Positions 26,870-37,002 are shown, numbered from the stretch's first letter. The stretch is DNA of 64,000 nucleotides from an uncultured bacterium (GCA_950022495.1 CATLLJ010000005.1:103899-167898), one strand, 5' to 3'. Notes: generated from the sequence alone by a model not told the origin. A program made the numbers and translations.

Positions 26870-27106
26870 ATGGCAGTAGAACAAACTTTAGATTTAGCAA
26901 AATTAGGTGCAGGTATTGCAATCGGTTTTGGTGCAATCGGTGCCGGTTTAGGTCTTGGTATTGCAACAAAAGGTGTTTTGGATGCAATTGCTCGCCAGCC
27001 TGAAATCAAAGCGGAAGCTTTTAAAAACTTTATTATCGGTGCAGGTTTAGCCGAAGCTACAGCTATTTATGCTTTATTTATCGCAATTATGTTAATTTCT
27101 AAATAG
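26870..27106 (+). CDS. atpE: ATP synthase F0 subunit c
   Basis: A 78-residue hairpin that forms the rotor ring. The loop ARQPE is intact and the ion-binding Glu is Glu62. The Gln that binds Na+ in sodium c-rings aligns with Leu and the Ser after Glu is Ala, so it is predicted to bind H+. A strong AAAAGGAG ribosome site fits the high copy number required. Confidence 0.96.
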   Translation: MAVEQTLDLAKLGAGIAIGFGAIGAGLGLGIATKGVLDAIARQPEIKAEAFKNFIIGAGLAEATAIYALFIAIMLISK

Positions 27107-27117
27107 GTAAGTCGTAA

Positions 27118-27552
27118 ATGGTTGAATTTAATGCTACTTTTTTAATTGCTATGTTGAGTTTTGTGGTGTTCATTATGATTATGAATGCTATATTCTACAA
27201 CCCGATTTTAAATATAATGAGAAAACGGGAAGAATATATAAATTCTAATTATACTCAGGCTAAACAATATATGGAACAGGCTGCAGACTTTGATAACCAA
27301 CGCAAAGTAAAAATAAATGAAACTCATAACAGATGCAGAGAAAACATTATGAATATTGTTGATAATGCTCATCTGGAAGCTAATAAAAAAACGCATGAAG
27401 CACGTGACCATTCAAAAGCTGAAATCACTGCTGGTAAAAATGTCCTTGCAGAAAAAGAACGCGATTTGGAAAACACAATAAAAAATACTGTCGTGAAAGA
27501 TTTGGCATCCACCATTATGTCAAAATTTCTTCATGATAAATCAGAATTATAA
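27118..27552 (+). CDS. atpF': ATP synthase F0 subunit b-prime
   Basis: A 144-residue peripheral-stalk subunit with one N-terminal membrane helix (about 7-27) and a long charged helix. It is the first of two adjacent b-type genes; having b and b-prime is typical of Cyanobacteria and other phototrophs. It begins 11 bases after atpE. Assignment of which copy is b-prime follows the cyanobacterial gene order. Confidence 0.88.
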   Translation: MVEFNATFLIAMLSFVVFIMIMNAIFYNPILNIMRKREEYINSNYTQAKQYMEQAADFDNQRKVKINETHNRCRENIMNIVDNAHLEANKKTHEARDHSKAEITAGKNVLAEKERDLENTIKNTVVKDLASTIMSKFLHDKSEL

Positions 27553-27578
27553 AAATAAATTATTAACAGGTAGAATTT

Positions 27579-28088
27579 ATGCAGGAATTTATTTCATTTC
27601 TTAAATATTTAGCAACATCTAATGCCATCAACTTCATAATTATGCTGGTGATATTAGGGGTGATTATTGTCAAAATGAATTTGAAATCTACATTAAGTGA
27701 TGCTGTTGCTGGTGTTGAAAATTCAATTAAAAATTCTGATAATGAAAAAGAAAAATCTGAAAATGTTCTGCAAACTTCAAAAAATGAATTTGATAGATTA
27801 CCTGAGGTTATTAAAAATCTAGAGAATGAAGCTGAATTAAAGGTTCGTGTTTTTAAGGATAAGATTGAAGAAAATACTCAGAAAAATATTCAGGATATAC
27901 AAAAGAATGTGGAACGCTCCCTGTTAATAGAAGAAGAAAAGATTTCTAATCTGATGACCGGCAGAACAATTGCCGCATCTGTAGCTATGGCACAGGATAA
28001 TATTCGGAATTTATTAAAAGGAAATCCTGACCTGCATTTAAAATTTATAGATGAAAGTTTAGACGAACTTGATAAGGTAGAATTATAA
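27579..28088 (+). CDS. atpF: ATP synthase F0 subunit b
   Basis: A 169-residue stalk subunit with an N-terminal membrane helix (about 16-33) and coiled-coil body. The C-terminal TGRTIAASVAMAQDNI segment is where it should meet the delta subunit. Its last base is the first base of the atpH start codon (TAATG overlap). Confidence 0.9.
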   Translation: MQEFISFLKYLATSNAINFIIMLVILGVIIVKMNLKSTLSDAVAGVENSIKNSDNEKEKSENVLQTSKNEFDRLPEVIKNLENEAELKVRVFKDKIEENTQKNIQDIQKNVERSLLIEEEKISNLMTGRTIAASVAMAQDNIRNLLKGNPDLHLKFIDESLDELDKVEL

Positions 28089-28633
28089 TGACAAATAATA
28101 GAGTTTCTTCAATTTCAAAAATTTATGCTAAAGCTTTGATGGATATTGCATCAGAGAATAATTCTTATGACTCTGTTTTAAATCAATTAAATGAAATAAA
28201 AAATATTCTGGATAATTCTGAAGACTTAAAAGTTGTTCTTGATAATTCATCAATTTCTACAGCAAAAAAAATAGAGATTGTAAATGATATTTTTCAGGGT
28301 AAAGTCGATAATAAAGTTCTAAATTTTTTGAAACTTATTATTGAAAAAAATAGATTTAACGAATTTGAATTTATTATAAAATCATATAGCGAAATGCTTG
28401 ATAAAAAGGCAAATAAGAAAAAAGTTGAGATTGTTTCTGCTATTAAATTGAATTTTGAAGCAAAAACAAATGTTTTGTTCAAGTTAGAACACAAGTTGAA
28501 TTGCGAAATTGTACCGGACTGGCAGGTTGATGAAGATATTATTGCCGGTTTGATTTTTAAGTTTGATGACTTTGTCATAGATACAAGTGTCCGCAATAAA
28601 GTAGAAAATTTAAGTAAAACTATATCAAGGTAG
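28088..28633 (+). CDS. atpH: ATP synthase F1 subunit delta
   Basis: A 181-residue OSCP-type subunit that joins the stalk to the alpha3beta3 head. [10 protein letters not shown] at the N-terminus, [10 protein letters not shown] in the middle and a C-terminal [28 protein letters not shown] match the family. Overlaps atpF by 1 base. Confidence 0.93.
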   Translation: MTNNRVSSISKIYAKALMDIASENNSYDSVLNQLNEIKNILDNSEDLKVVLDNSSISTAKKIEIVNDIFQGKVDNKVLNFLKLIIEKNRFNEFEFIIKSYSEMLDKKANKKKVEIVSAIKLNFEAKTNVLFKLEHKLNCEIVPDWQVDEDIIAGLIFKFDDFVIDTSVRNKVENLSKTISR

Positions 28634-28644
28634 AAGGGGAAATT

Positions 28645-30156
28645 ATGGTATTAATACAACCTGATGAAATTAGTTCAATTATAAAAAATAAAATAGACAA
28701 CTATGAACTTCGTACAGAAGTTTCTAATACCGGTTCAGTGCTTGAAATTGGTGACGGTATTGCCAGAATATACGGACTTCGTAATGTTATGGCAAACGAA
28801 CTTGTTCAGTTTGAAGATGGTAATTCTACACTGGGAATTGCGATGAACCTTGAAGAAGATAATGTCGGGGTCGTAATTTTAGGTGACTATACGAATATCA
28901 AAGAAGGAACAATTGTAAAAACAACCGGCAGAATTGCATCTGTACCGGTAGGTGATGGACTTATCGGCAGAATTGTTGATCCGACAGGAAAACCTCTTGA
29001 CGGTAAAGGTGAATTCCCTTATACAAAGACAAGACCAATTGAACGTGTTGCTCCTGGTATTGTAACCAGAAAATCAGTTCATGAACCTTTGCAAACAGGT
29101 TTGACTGCTATTGATGCATTAACTCCTATTGGCAGAGGTCAGCGTGAACTTATCATTGGCGACCGTCAGACCGGTAAAACTGCAATTGCGATTGATACAA
29201 TTATTAACCAAAAAGGTAAAGATGTAATTTGTATTTATGTTGCAATTGGTCAGAAGGCTTCAACAGTTGCTCATTTAGCTAAAACTCTTGAAGAAAAAGG
29301 AGCAATGGATTATACAATTATTGTTTCCTCAACAGCTAATGAATCTGCACCTCTTCAATATATTGCACCATTTGCAGGGGTTGCTATCGGCGAAGAGTTT
29401 ATGGAACAGGGTAAAGCTGTATTAATTGTTTATGACGATTTGTCAAAACATGCTCAAGCTTACCGTGCAATGAGTTTGTTATTAAAAAGACCGCCTGGAC
29501 GTGAAGCTTATCCTGGAGATGTATTCTATCTTCACTCAAGATTATTGGAACGTGCAGTTAAGTTAAACGATGAACTTGGCGGCGGCAGCATCACTGCATT
29601 ACCTATTATTGAAACTCAAGCAGGTGACGTTTCTGCGTATATTCCGACAAACGTTATTTCAATTACTGACGGACAAATTTTCCTTGAAAGTAATGCTTTT
29701 AATGCTGGTATCAGACCGGCAATTAACGCAGGTATTTCAGTTTCTCGTGTTGGCGGTGCGGCTCAAACTAAAGCAATTAAACAGGTTGCAGGTAAGCTCC
29801 GTTTGGATTTGGCTCAATATAGAGAACTTGAAGCTTTTGCTCAGTTTGCTTCTGATTTGGATGCTTCAACCAAGAGACAACTGCTTCGCGGTCAAAAACT
29901 TACTGAAGTTTTAAAACAACTGCAATACAATCCATTAAGTGTTGCCGAACAGGTTTCTATCCTGTTTGCTGCAAATGAAGGTATTCTGGATGATGTTGAA
30001 AATACTAATATTCAAAAATTCAAAAAACAATGGTTTGTATATTTCAATGCAAATTATGCAGATTTAGCTGAAAGATTAAACGCTGGTTCAGCTTTATCTG
30101 ATGAGGATAAAAAAGTATTAATGGATGCTTTAGTAACCTTTAAAAGTACTTTCTAA
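28645..30156 (+). CDS. atpA: ATP synthase F1 subunit alpha
   Basis: A 503-residue nucleotide-binding head subunit. The P-loop GDRQTGKT is at 172-179, and the family signature [17 protein letters not shown] lies near 353. Full length. The beta subunit gene is not in this operon. Confidence 0.98.
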   Translation: MVLIQPDEISSIIKNKIDNYELRTEVSNTGSVLEIGDGIARIYGLRNVMANELVQFEDGNSTLGIAMNLEEDNVGVVILGDYTNIKEGTIVKTTGRIASVPVGDGLIGRIVDPTGKPLDGKGEFPYTKTRPIERVAPGIVTRKSVHEPLQTGLTAIDALTPIGRGQRELIIGDRQTGKTAIAIDTIINQKGKDVICIYVAIGQKASTVAHLAKTLEEKGAMDYTIIVSSTANESAPLQYIAPFAGVAIGEEFMEQGKAVLIVYDDLSKHAQAYRAMSLLLKRPPGREAYPGDVFYLHSRLLERAVKLNDELGGGSITALPIIETQAGDVSAYIPTNVISITDGQIFLESNAFNAGIRPAINAGISVSRVGGAAQTKAIKQVAGKLRLDLAQYRELEAFAQFASDLDASTKRQLLRGQKLTEVLKQLQYNPLSVAEQVSILFAANEGILDDVENTNIQKFKKQWFVYFNANYADLAERLNAGSALSDEDKKVLMDALVTFKSTF

Positions 30157-30173
30157 GTAATCAGGATATTAAA

Positions 30174-31106
30174 ATGGCAAATTTAAAAGATATAAAAAAC
30201 AGAATACAGAGTGTTGAAAGTACAAAAAAAATCACACGTGCTATGAAGATGGTTGCAGCCGCAAAAGTAAAAAAAGCAGAAACTGCAGTTAAAACTTCTC
30301 GTCCTTATACGCGTGAACTTGTTGCAATGTTTCAAAAATTATTGAATTCAGTTGACTCATTCAGCAGCGAAACTTTAAAAATAAAATATGCAATTGATGA
30401 TTATCCTGAATTACTGGCAAAAAGAGAAGTTAAATCAGTCGGTATGCTTGTAATCACCTCTAATAAAGGTTTAGCAGGTGCTTATAACGCTAATGTGGTG
30501 AGGGATACCATTAAGAGAATAAAAGATTATTATTCCCAAGGTGTTGATGTTAAACTTTTTGTTATGGGACAAAAAGGGATTTCTGCACTTCGCAAAAAAT
30601 GTATGCAGTTAGGTTGTCCGATTGAAAAAAAATATTTCTCAGCAATAAACAATCCTTCACCTATGGAAGCCCGTGAAATCGCTGAGGATATGGCGGAATA
30701 TTACGTTGAAGGCAAAATTGATAAGGTTGAAATTGTTACAACAAGATTTAAAAACATGATGAGTTACTTTGTTGAAGATTGGCAGGTGCTTCCTGTTGTC
30801 GGCGTTGTTGATGTTCACGAACGTATCAATGATGATATTCTTGAACCTCTAATGGAATTTGTTCCGGATAAACATCATATTTTACAAAAAATTGTGCCTA
30901 TGTATATGACAAATATTTTCTATCAAGCTTTATTGGAAGCTCAGGCAAGCGAACTTGCTTCCAGAATGACTGCGATGTCTGCTGCTACAACCAATGCAGA
31001 AAAAATGATACATGATTTGTCTATTGAATATAACAAAACCCGTCAAACAGCAATTACTCAGGAAATTATTGAAGTTGTTTCAGGTGCTAATTCTCAGCTC
31101 GGGTAA
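30174..31106 (+). CDS. atpG: ATP synthase F1 subunit gamma
   Basis: A 310-residue central-shaft subunit. N-terminal IKNRIQSVESTKKITRAMKMVAAAK and C-terminal YNKTRQTAITQEIIEVVSGA are canonical. The extra loop of photosynthetic cyanobacterial gamma subunits, about 30-40 residues after the LLPL-like region, is not seen. Last gene of the operon; atpD and atpC are absent. Confidence 0.96.
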   Translation: MANLKDIKNRIQSVESTKKITRAMKMVAAAKVKKAETAVKTSRPYTRELVAMFQKLLNSVDSFSSETLKIKYAIDDYPELLAKREVKSVGMLVITSNKGLAGAYNANVVRDTIKRIKDYYSQGVDVKLFVMGQKGISALRKKCMQLGCPIEKKYFSAINNPSPMEAREIAEDMAEYYVEGKIDKVEIVTTRFKNMMSYFVEDWQVLPVVGVVDVHERINDDILEPLMEFVPDKHHILQKIVPMYMTNIFYQALLEAQASELASRMTAMSAATTNAEKMIHDLSIEYNKTRQTAITQEIIEVVSGANSQLG

Positions 31107-31130
31107 ATTTAAAAATTATAAAAATCTAAA

Positions 31131-31165
31131 CGGCGGAGTTAAATTTTAACTCCGCCGATATTTTA
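31131..31165. terminator. bidirectional terminator after atp operon
   Basis: A 13-bp perfect stem (31131-31143 with 31145-31157) of GC-rich base and AT top, followed by ATATTTTAT. It lies between convergent genes. Confidence 0.8.
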
Positions 31166-31180
31166 TATGAAATTATTAAA

Positions 31181-32422
31181 TTATTTGATAGCTTGGGTAA
31201 GTGCTGTCACAACATCTTTATCCCATTTTACACCGGCTTCAGACAGGATAATTTCGAGTGCTTTTTCTGACTCCATTGCTTTTCTGTATGGTCTGTCAGA
31301 AGTCATTGCAGAATAAGCGTCAGCTACTGCAATAATTCTTGAACCTAACGGGATAGATTGTCCTTTTAAGCCTTCCGGAGTTCCAGAGCCATCAACTCTT
31401 TCTGTTTGATAGGTAATATATGGTACAACTTCAGATAAGAAATTGATATTCATTAGAAGGTTTACACCAACATTTGAGTGGTTTTTGATTTTTTGAAGTT
31501 CTTCTGCTGAAAGCTTTCCATTTGTTGCAAAAATCTTTTCAGGAAGAGTTATTTTACCAATGTTTTGCAGTAAACCTGCATAATAAATTAAATCAGTTGT
31601 TTTTTCATTCAAGCCTAATTTTTTGCAAATATTTCTTGCAATTTTAGCGGTATTTCTTGAATGAGATACAGTGTACTGTCCTTTTCTGTCAACTGCATTA
31701 GCAAGTGCTTCTACAAAGTTTTGCTGATAATCGCATAAATCTCCGATTAGTGCAGTTAATTCTGCACGGCATTGTTTTAAATCAAATTCTGTTGATTCCG
31801 GAGAGTCAATAAGTTTATTGGTGTTTTCGACTTCATTTTGTAATGTTATTGTTGTTCCTAGCAGATTTGCAATACTTATGACAAGTTCAAGATAATCATT
31901 TTCAAGTTTCTTGCTGCATTTTACCTGAATGCCTCCGACCGGAACTGTTGAGCTGCCCATTGGTACATATATATTTGAATTCTTTTCAATAATATCATTA
32001 TGTATTAACTCTTGAAGTGTTATTTCAGGTTCTTCTGTAATTTTTTCAGAAGAATTTCCAATAACTGTTAGTTTGTTATCTTTTATCAACAGAATATTAC
32101 AATCTTCAACTTCAAGCATTTGAACAATTGATTTTGCAATTGAAGTATATATAGCATGTTCTTCATGTTCGGAAAAATTTAAAACGCATAAGGTATTTTT
32201 AGAAGAATATATATCAGTTAATTCTTTTAACTGGTTTGATAATCTTTCTTTTTTATTTGATTTTGTGCTTATTTTTTTTGCTAAATCTTCAGAAATAAGA
32301 CTTTCAGACAAAAAATCACCTAAATTAAGAGCAAACATTTCTTCTATCGGGTCAGAGCCTACTAAAAATTCAGATTGTCCGAAAAGTGATACTCCTGTCT
32401 GCTTTTTCTCTTCTTTATCCAT
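31181..32422 (-). CDS. degenerate HD-GYP domain protein
   Basis: A 413-residue protein with a probable GAF-like region (about 80-195) and a C-terminal HD-GYP domain (about 235-405). The first His is kept (H254 in SHSRNTAKIARN). However, the metal-binding HD is Gln286-Asn287 (LLQNIGKI), the HH before ERxDG is Tyr338-Gln339, and GYP is GTP. It therefore probably does not hydrolyse c-di-GMP and may act as a sensor or scaffold. The start at 32422 is favoured because AAGAAGGAAAA lies just upstream, inside a longer in-frame form. Confidence 0.8.
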   Translation of the reverse strand: MDKEEKKQTGVSLFGQSEFLVGSDPIEEMFALNLGDFLSESLISEDLAKKISTKSNKKERLSNQLKELTDIYSSKNTLCVLNFSEHEEHAIYTSIAKSIVQMLEVEDCNILLIKDNKLTVIGNSSEKITEEPEITLQELIHNDIIEKNSNIYVPMGSSTVPVGGIQVKCSKKLENDYLELVISIANLLGTTITLQNEVENTNKLIDSPESTEFDLKQCRAELTALIGDLCDYQQNFVEALANAVDRKGQYTVSHSRNTAKIARNICKKLGLNEKTTDLIYYAGLLQNIGKITLPEKIFATNGKLSAEELQKIKNHSNVGVNLLMNINFLSEVVPYITYQTERVDGSGTPEGLKGQSIPLGSRIIAVADAYSAMTSDRPYRKAMESEKALEIILSEAGVKWDKDVVTALTQAIK

Positions 32423-32510
32423 AAATTTTCCTTCTTTATACATGCCTTCTGTTTATGTATACGGCATAAATTTTCAAAACTTTAATCCGGATTTGAAAAT
32501 TTCATACTAA

Positions 32511-32534
32511 AGTATGGTATTTTTTATACTTTTG
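32511..32534. other. small hairpin upstream of HD-GYP-like gene
   Basis: AAAGTAT and ATACTTT arms with a 10-base loop. It lies between the alcohol dehydrogenase stop and the HD-GYP-like start on the minus strand, so it may end the former's transcript. Confidence 0.35.
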
Positions 32535-32558
32535 TATAATGAAAAGAATTTATCATCT

Positions 32559-33587
32559 TTAATAATATAATGCAACTTTTAAACAGTTGTCAGGTTTATT
32601 TGAAAATACTTTGTAGGCTTTTTTAATGTCAGAAAAATTAAATTTGTCGGTGATTAAATAATCAGTATTTAATTTTTTGTCAGATATAAGTTGAATTAAT
32701 TTTTTACAATCAGTAGCATCAACCCCGCCAGTTTTGAATATTAAATTTTTGCCATACATTTGGGGTAAAGGTAAATTCTGATTAGTTTCATACATAGCAA
32801 CTATAGCAATAATTGCATTTGGCCGGGCTATTTTCCAGGCTATTTCTAATGTATTATTCCCTCCTGCCGCTTCAATTACACAATCTGCTCCGTATTTGGA
32901 ATATTTTTTCATTTCTTTTTCAATATTACATTTTTGGGGATTTATTATTATATCTGCAAAATTTAATTGTTTTGCAAGAGTAAGACGAGTTTCATTAATA
33001 TCAATCGAGATTACTTTTTTCGCACCAAAAAGTTTAGCTGATTGCATAGCACAAAGTCCTACCGGTCCGGCACCTATTATTGCAATTGTGTCGTTTTCTT
33101 TTATTTCACAAAGTTTGGCACCCCAATATCCGCTTGATAATATATCTCCAACGAATAACGCATTTTCATAAGAAACATTGTCCGGAAGTTTTGTTAATCC
33201 TGTATCCGCAAACGGAACTCGAACATATTCAGCCTGACATCCGTCAATTTTACAGCCAAGCATCCACCCACCGTTGATGCAATTATTTATAAAACCTTTT
33301 TCACAAAATTCGCATGTCCCGCAAAATGTTTCACAATTTGCACTAACTCTATCCCCGATTTGTATATTTTTTACATCACTTCCAATTTCAACAACTTCTC
33401 CGGTAAATTCATGACCAAGTACAATGTCGTTATTAGCAAATGGAACCGCACCATTAATAATATGTAAATCACTTGTACAAATAGACGATAATGTAACTTT
33501 TACTATCGCATCAGTATTTTGTATTAGTTTTGGTCTTTCTTTTTCGATTATTTTAATTTGATTATTATTTCTAATTAAAGCTTTCAT
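32559..33587 (-). CDS. zinc-dependent alcohol/polyol dehydrogenase (MDR family)
   Basis: A 342-residue medium-chain dehydrogenase. The catalytic zinc Cys is in SSICTSDLHI, with GHEFTGEVVEIG. Four structural-zinc cysteines lie in CETFCGTCEFCEKGFINNC. The NAD(P) motif is GAGPVG. It resembles Tdh/sorbitol-type or secondary alcohol dehydrogenases; substrate unknown. Stand-alone gene. Confidence 0.88.
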   Translation of the reverse strand: MKALIRNNNQIKIIEKERPKLIQNTDAIVKVTLSSICTSDLHIINGAVPFANNDIVLGHEFTGEVVEIGSDVKNIQIGDRVSANCETFCGTCEFCEKGFINNCINGGWMLGCKIDGCQAEYVRVPFADTGLTKLPDNVSYENALFVGDILSSGYWGAKLCEIKENDTIAIIGAGPVGLCAMQSAKLFGAKKVISIDINETRLTLAKQLNFADIIINPQKCNIEKEMKKYSKYGADCVIEAAGGNNTLEIAWKIARPNAIIAIVAMYETNQNLPLPQMYGKNLIFKTGGVDATDCKKLIQLISDKKLNTDYLITDKFNFSDIKKAYKVFSNKPDNCLKVALYY

Positions 33588-33710
33588 AATGCGATTTTAA
33601 CACAAAATTTATCTGTCGAATTACATCTTTATACCCGTCTGGCTAATAGCAATATGGCTAGCATTTGAGGATAATAAAAAGATAAAAGATTAGCGGAGTA
33701 TTTATTACTT

Positions 33711-35537
33711 ATGAGTACAAAAGAGTGTGAGAATTTTCCGGTAGATATTGTTTATCTGTGGTGTGATTCATCTGATAAAAATTGGCAGGAAAAGAAGAAA
33801 AAAGAATTTTTAAATGCCGGAAAAATTTACGATGACGATGCTGTTTCTGACTGCCGTTTTATAAATAGCAACGAATTAAAGTATTCTCTGCGATCTGTTG
33901 AAAAATTTGCTCCATGGATTAGAAATATTATAATTGTTACAGATAACCAAATTCCAGATTGGCTTGATGTTTCAAATCCTAAAATCAGGATAGTTAATCA
34001 TAGTGATATTTTACCCGAAATAGCTCTGCCCACATTCAATGCTTCTGCTATTGAAACCTCGCTGCATAAAATTCCTGACTTATCAGAGCATTTTTTATTT
34101 GCAAATGATGATATGTTCTTTGGTAATCATGTAGATAAAAGTTTTTTCTTTTCTGATGATGGAATGCCGGTTTTTAGATTTTCAAAAAGAAAAATTATTA
34201 ATAAAAAATATAAACATTTATATGGATATATGGTCTCTAAAGCCTATAATTCTGTGAGGGATCAAATAGGACAATCTTTTCCATATTTCCCGCATCATAA
34301 TATTGATGCTTATTGCAAATCAGATATAGCTGCTTGTTATGAAGATTTTAAAGAAGAATTTGAGGCAACTGTATTGCAAAAATTCAGGGAAAAAGATTGT
34401 TTGCAGAGGTCAGTTTTTTCTTACCATGCAGCAGCACTCCATAAAGGAACCTGTAAAATTGTAAATGAGTTTCCTGCAAGGTTAAATGCTTTTATTACTA
34501 AGCAGCCTCTGGATTCCATTCTTATTGAACTCAAAAAATCAAAATTATCCAGACTTAATAATATGCCATATCTGTTTTGCTTGAATGATAGCTTGAAAAC
34601 TACAGATGAAGATAGGGTCGTAATGCTTAATTTTCTCCAAAAAATGTTTCCGGAACAGGCATCTTTTGAAAAAAAATATGAAATGAATACGAAAATTTAT
34701 ATTTGTTATCATAAAGATTTTCAAAAAATAAAAAATGAAGTCTTAACTCCTATTCAAGTCGGGGCAGCTCTGTCTGATATTGATTTAGGGTTTGAAAAAG
34801 ATAGTTCAGGGGAGAGTATTTCTTATAAAAATAAATATTATTCTGAACTAACGGCTCTTTACTGGATTTGGAAAAATTCTAAAGCTGATTATGCCGGTTT
34901 AATGCATTACCGCAGATTGTTTGATTTAGCCGATGGTTCTAAAAGATGGTATAACAGCTTCCTTGAAGATATAGATGAAGTATTAAATCTTAATAAAAAC
35001 ACTATTGAAAACATCTTATCTGATTTTGATATTATTTTGCCAATGAAACGTGTTATTCCAAAGGTGCAATCATCTTATCAGTATTATAAAAAGAAACATA
35101 TAATTTCTGATTTGGATGCAGTTCTTGAGATTATTAAAGATTACAGTCCCGAGATTTATAGTACTGCGGAAGAAGTTCTAAAACATAGCAATAGTATGTA
35201 TTTATATAATATGTTTATTGCGTCAAAAGAGTTTTTGGACGAATATGCTCAATGGCTTTTTGAAATTCTTTCTCGATTAGAGGTTCAAATACAGACGGAT
35301 ATTGAAGTACGAACTCCATATCAGCAGAGAGTTTATGGTTTTCTTTCTGAAAGATTGTTTACAATATATATTGAATATCATAAAAAATCCGGATTAAAGG
35401 TTAAAGAAGTTCCTGTCGTTTATTGCGAAACTAAAAAATCCAGATATGACGCATTCCAATTAAGAACCTCAATTTATAAGGTTTTGTGTAAATTAGGCAT
35501 AAGAAAACTTCACTGGAAGGAACAATACGGGGTTTAG
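33711..35537 (+). CDS. Stealth family sugar-phosphotransferase fused to DUF4422 domain
   Basis: A 608-residue two-part protein. Residues 1-320 carry Stealth conserved regions: CR1 VDIVYLWCDSSD; CR2 ELKYSLRSVEKFAPWIRNI and HFLFANDDMFFG; CR3 around FPYFPHHNIDAY; CR4 YLFCLNDSL. Stealth enzymes add hexose-1-phosphate to surface polysaccharides. From about residue 328 (KIYICYHKDF ... GLMHYRRLFDL) it is a DUF4422 glycosyltransferase-like domain. It is not in a polysaccharide operon. No signal peptide or membrane segment, so cytoplasmic. Its stop overlaps the convergent gene by 4 bases. Confidence 0.85.
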   Translation: MSTKECENFPVDIVYLWCDSSDKNWQEKKKKEFLNAGKIYDDDAVSDCRFINSNELKYSLRSVEKFAPWIRNIIIVTDNQIPDWLDVSNPKIRIVNHSDILPEIALPTFNASAIETSLHKIPDLSEHFLFANDDMFFGNHVDKSFFFSDDGMPVFRFSKRKIINKKYKHLYGYMVSKAYNSVRDQIGQSFPYFPHHNIDAYCKSDIAACYEDFKEEFEATVLQKFREKDCLQRSVFSYHAAALHKGTCKIVNEFPARLNAFITKQPLDSILIELKKSKLSRLNNMPYLFCLNDSLKTTDEDRVVMLNFLQKMFPEQASFEKKYEMNTKIYICYHKDFQKIKNEVLTPIQVGAALSDIDLGFEKDSSGESISYKNKYYSELTALYWIWKNSKADYAGLMHYRRLFDLADGSKRWYNSFLEDIDEVLNLNKNTIENILSDFDIILPMKRVIPKVQSSYQYYKKKHIISDLDAVLEIIKDYSPEIYSTAEEVLKHSNSMYLYNMFIASKEFLDEYAQWLFEILSRLEVQIQTDIEVRTPYQQRVYGFLSERLFTIYIEYHKKSGLKVKEVPVVYCETKKSRYDAFQLRTSIYKVLCKLGIRKLHWKEQYGV

Positions 35538-36010
35538 TAGCCTATTGCCCAGTTAAATCCGTTAGATGCTGTTTTTGTTTGATTTACAACAGCTTTTTGT
35601 GAATTTAAAGCTGTAACTTCAATTACTTTGTCAGCTTTTTGTAATAAATTATATTCACCAATTTTTGTATCAACATTATTGAATGATTTAAATTTATCTA
35701 ATTCAGCTTGCAAATCCTGATTTTCAGCATTAAGTCGAACTATTTCATTATCAAGATTGTTTAGTTTTGCTTCGTAGTTCATTGCTATATAATAGCTTAC
35801 AAAAGCAACAAAAATTGATATTACAAGACAGAAACATAAGGACTTGTTCATTTTTCTTGTTATCATTTCCCCGATGGTAACAGGTGCTTCTTGATAAAAA
35901 TCTCCCTCAATAACTTGATTATACTCTCTTAACGGGTTATTTGCGTAACCGTTATTTCTGTATAATAAGTGTTGTTCTTCAATTTTTACTCTCGCTGATT
36001 TTAAATTCAT
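35534..36010 (-). CDS. FtsL-like membrane coiled-coil protein
   Basis: A 158-residue bitopic protein: about 53 cytoplasmic residues, one membrane helix (about 57-75, LCFCLVISIFVAFVSYYIA), then a coiled coil (NEIVRLNAENQDLQAELDKF). It lies 38 bases after rsmH, the usual place of ftsL in the division cluster. FtsL is poorly conserved, so this rests on topology and position. Confidence 0.65.
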   Translation of the reverse strand: MNLKSARVKIEEQHLLYRNNGYANNPLREYNQVIEGDFYQEAPVTIGEMITRKMNKSLCFCLVISIFVAFVSYYIAMNYEAKLNNLDNEIVRLNAENQDLQAELDKFKSFNNVDTKIGEYNLLQKADKVIEVTALNSQKAVVNQTKTASNGFNWAIGY

Positions 36011-36048
36011 TCCCTAAACTACCTATCAAATAAACTCTTATTCTGCTC

Positions 36049-36984
36049 TTATTTCCTTATGCACCTTGCAATTCTAAGTTTTGCACTTCTTGAAGGTGGA
36101 TTTTCTTTTATCTCCTCATCCGCTGCCATTATCGGTTTTTTGTTTACCAGTTCCAAAATTGGTGGAGGGCAGTGACAAATTATTTGATTTTTTTCACAAT
36201 GGCATCGAGTTGAATGATATTTGAATACCTGTTTCACGATTCTATCTTCTAAAGAATGGAAACTTATGACACTAATTATAGCACCAAAATCTAATATGTC
36301 CAATACATCATTCAATGTGTTTTTAACATTTTGTAACTCTTGATTTACTTCTATCCGAATAGCCTGAAATACTCTTGTAGCCGGATGAATAGATGATTTT
36401 ATTTTTGGTGTAGATTCGACAATCAAGCCGGCTAGTTCAGTTGTGCTATTTATTGTTTTTTGTTTTCTTTTTTCTACAATTGCCTTTGCAATTCTTTTTG
36501 AAAATCTTTCTTCTCCGTATTCTGAAAATATTCTTACGAGTTCATCTTCTTTATAATTGTTTACAACATCGAATGCCGTAAAATCCGAATCCATATTAAA
36601 TCTCATATCCAGAGGAGCTTCTTTAAAAAATGAAAATCCGCGTTCTTGTTTTGTTAACTGGTGATAGGATGCCCCCAGATCAAACAAAACTCCGCCTGTT
36701 ATTTTTTCTATCCCTAAATCTTTTAATGCCTGTTTTATATTGGTGTAAGAATTTTTTACAATTGTTAAATTCGGATAATCTTTTAATCTCTCAGATGCTG
36801 CATTTATTGCATCTTGATCTATATCAAAAGCAATAAGTCTGCCATCAGGTGAAATCCTTTTTAAAATAAGTTCGCTGTGTCCGCCTCCGCCAAGAGTGCA
36901 ATCAACGTAAATTTTGCCATTTTGACAGTCTAATGCATCTACAGCTTCGTTTTTCATAACCGTATAGTGTTTAAATTCTTCCAT
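36049..36984 (-). CDS. rsmH: 16S rRNA (cytosine1402-N4)-methyltransferase
   Basis: A 311-residue SAM methyltransferase (MraW). The SAM site is DCTLGGGGHSELIL; later NNYKEDELVRIFSEYGEERFSKRIAKAI, HPATRVFQAIRIEVNQEL and SFHSLEDRIVK are family signatures. It is usually first or second in the dcw cluster; here only an FtsL-like gene follows. Confidence 0.97.
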   Translation of the reverse strand: MEEFKHYTVMKNEAVDALDCQNGKIYVDCTLGGGGHSELILKRISPDGRLIAFDIDQDAINAASERLKDYPNLTIVKNSYTNIKQALKDLGIEKITGGVLFDLGASYHQLTKQERGFSFFKEAPLDMRFNMDSDFTAFDVVNNYKEDELVRIFSEYGEERFSKRIAKAIVEKRKQKTINSTTELAGLIVESTPKIKSSIHPATRVFQAIRIEVNQELQNVKNTLNDVLDILDFGAIISVISFHSLEDRIVKQVFKYHSTRCHCEKNQIICHCPPPILELVNKKPIMAADEEIKENPPSRSAKLRIARCIRK

Positions 36985-37002
36985 AACCCAATACTAACAC
37001 AA

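Noticed and set aside
26870..27106. Sodium-type c subunit, suggested by the neighbouring Na+ pump operon
   Set aside because: The Gln and Ser ligands of the Na+ motif are Leu and Ala here; only the Glu is kept.
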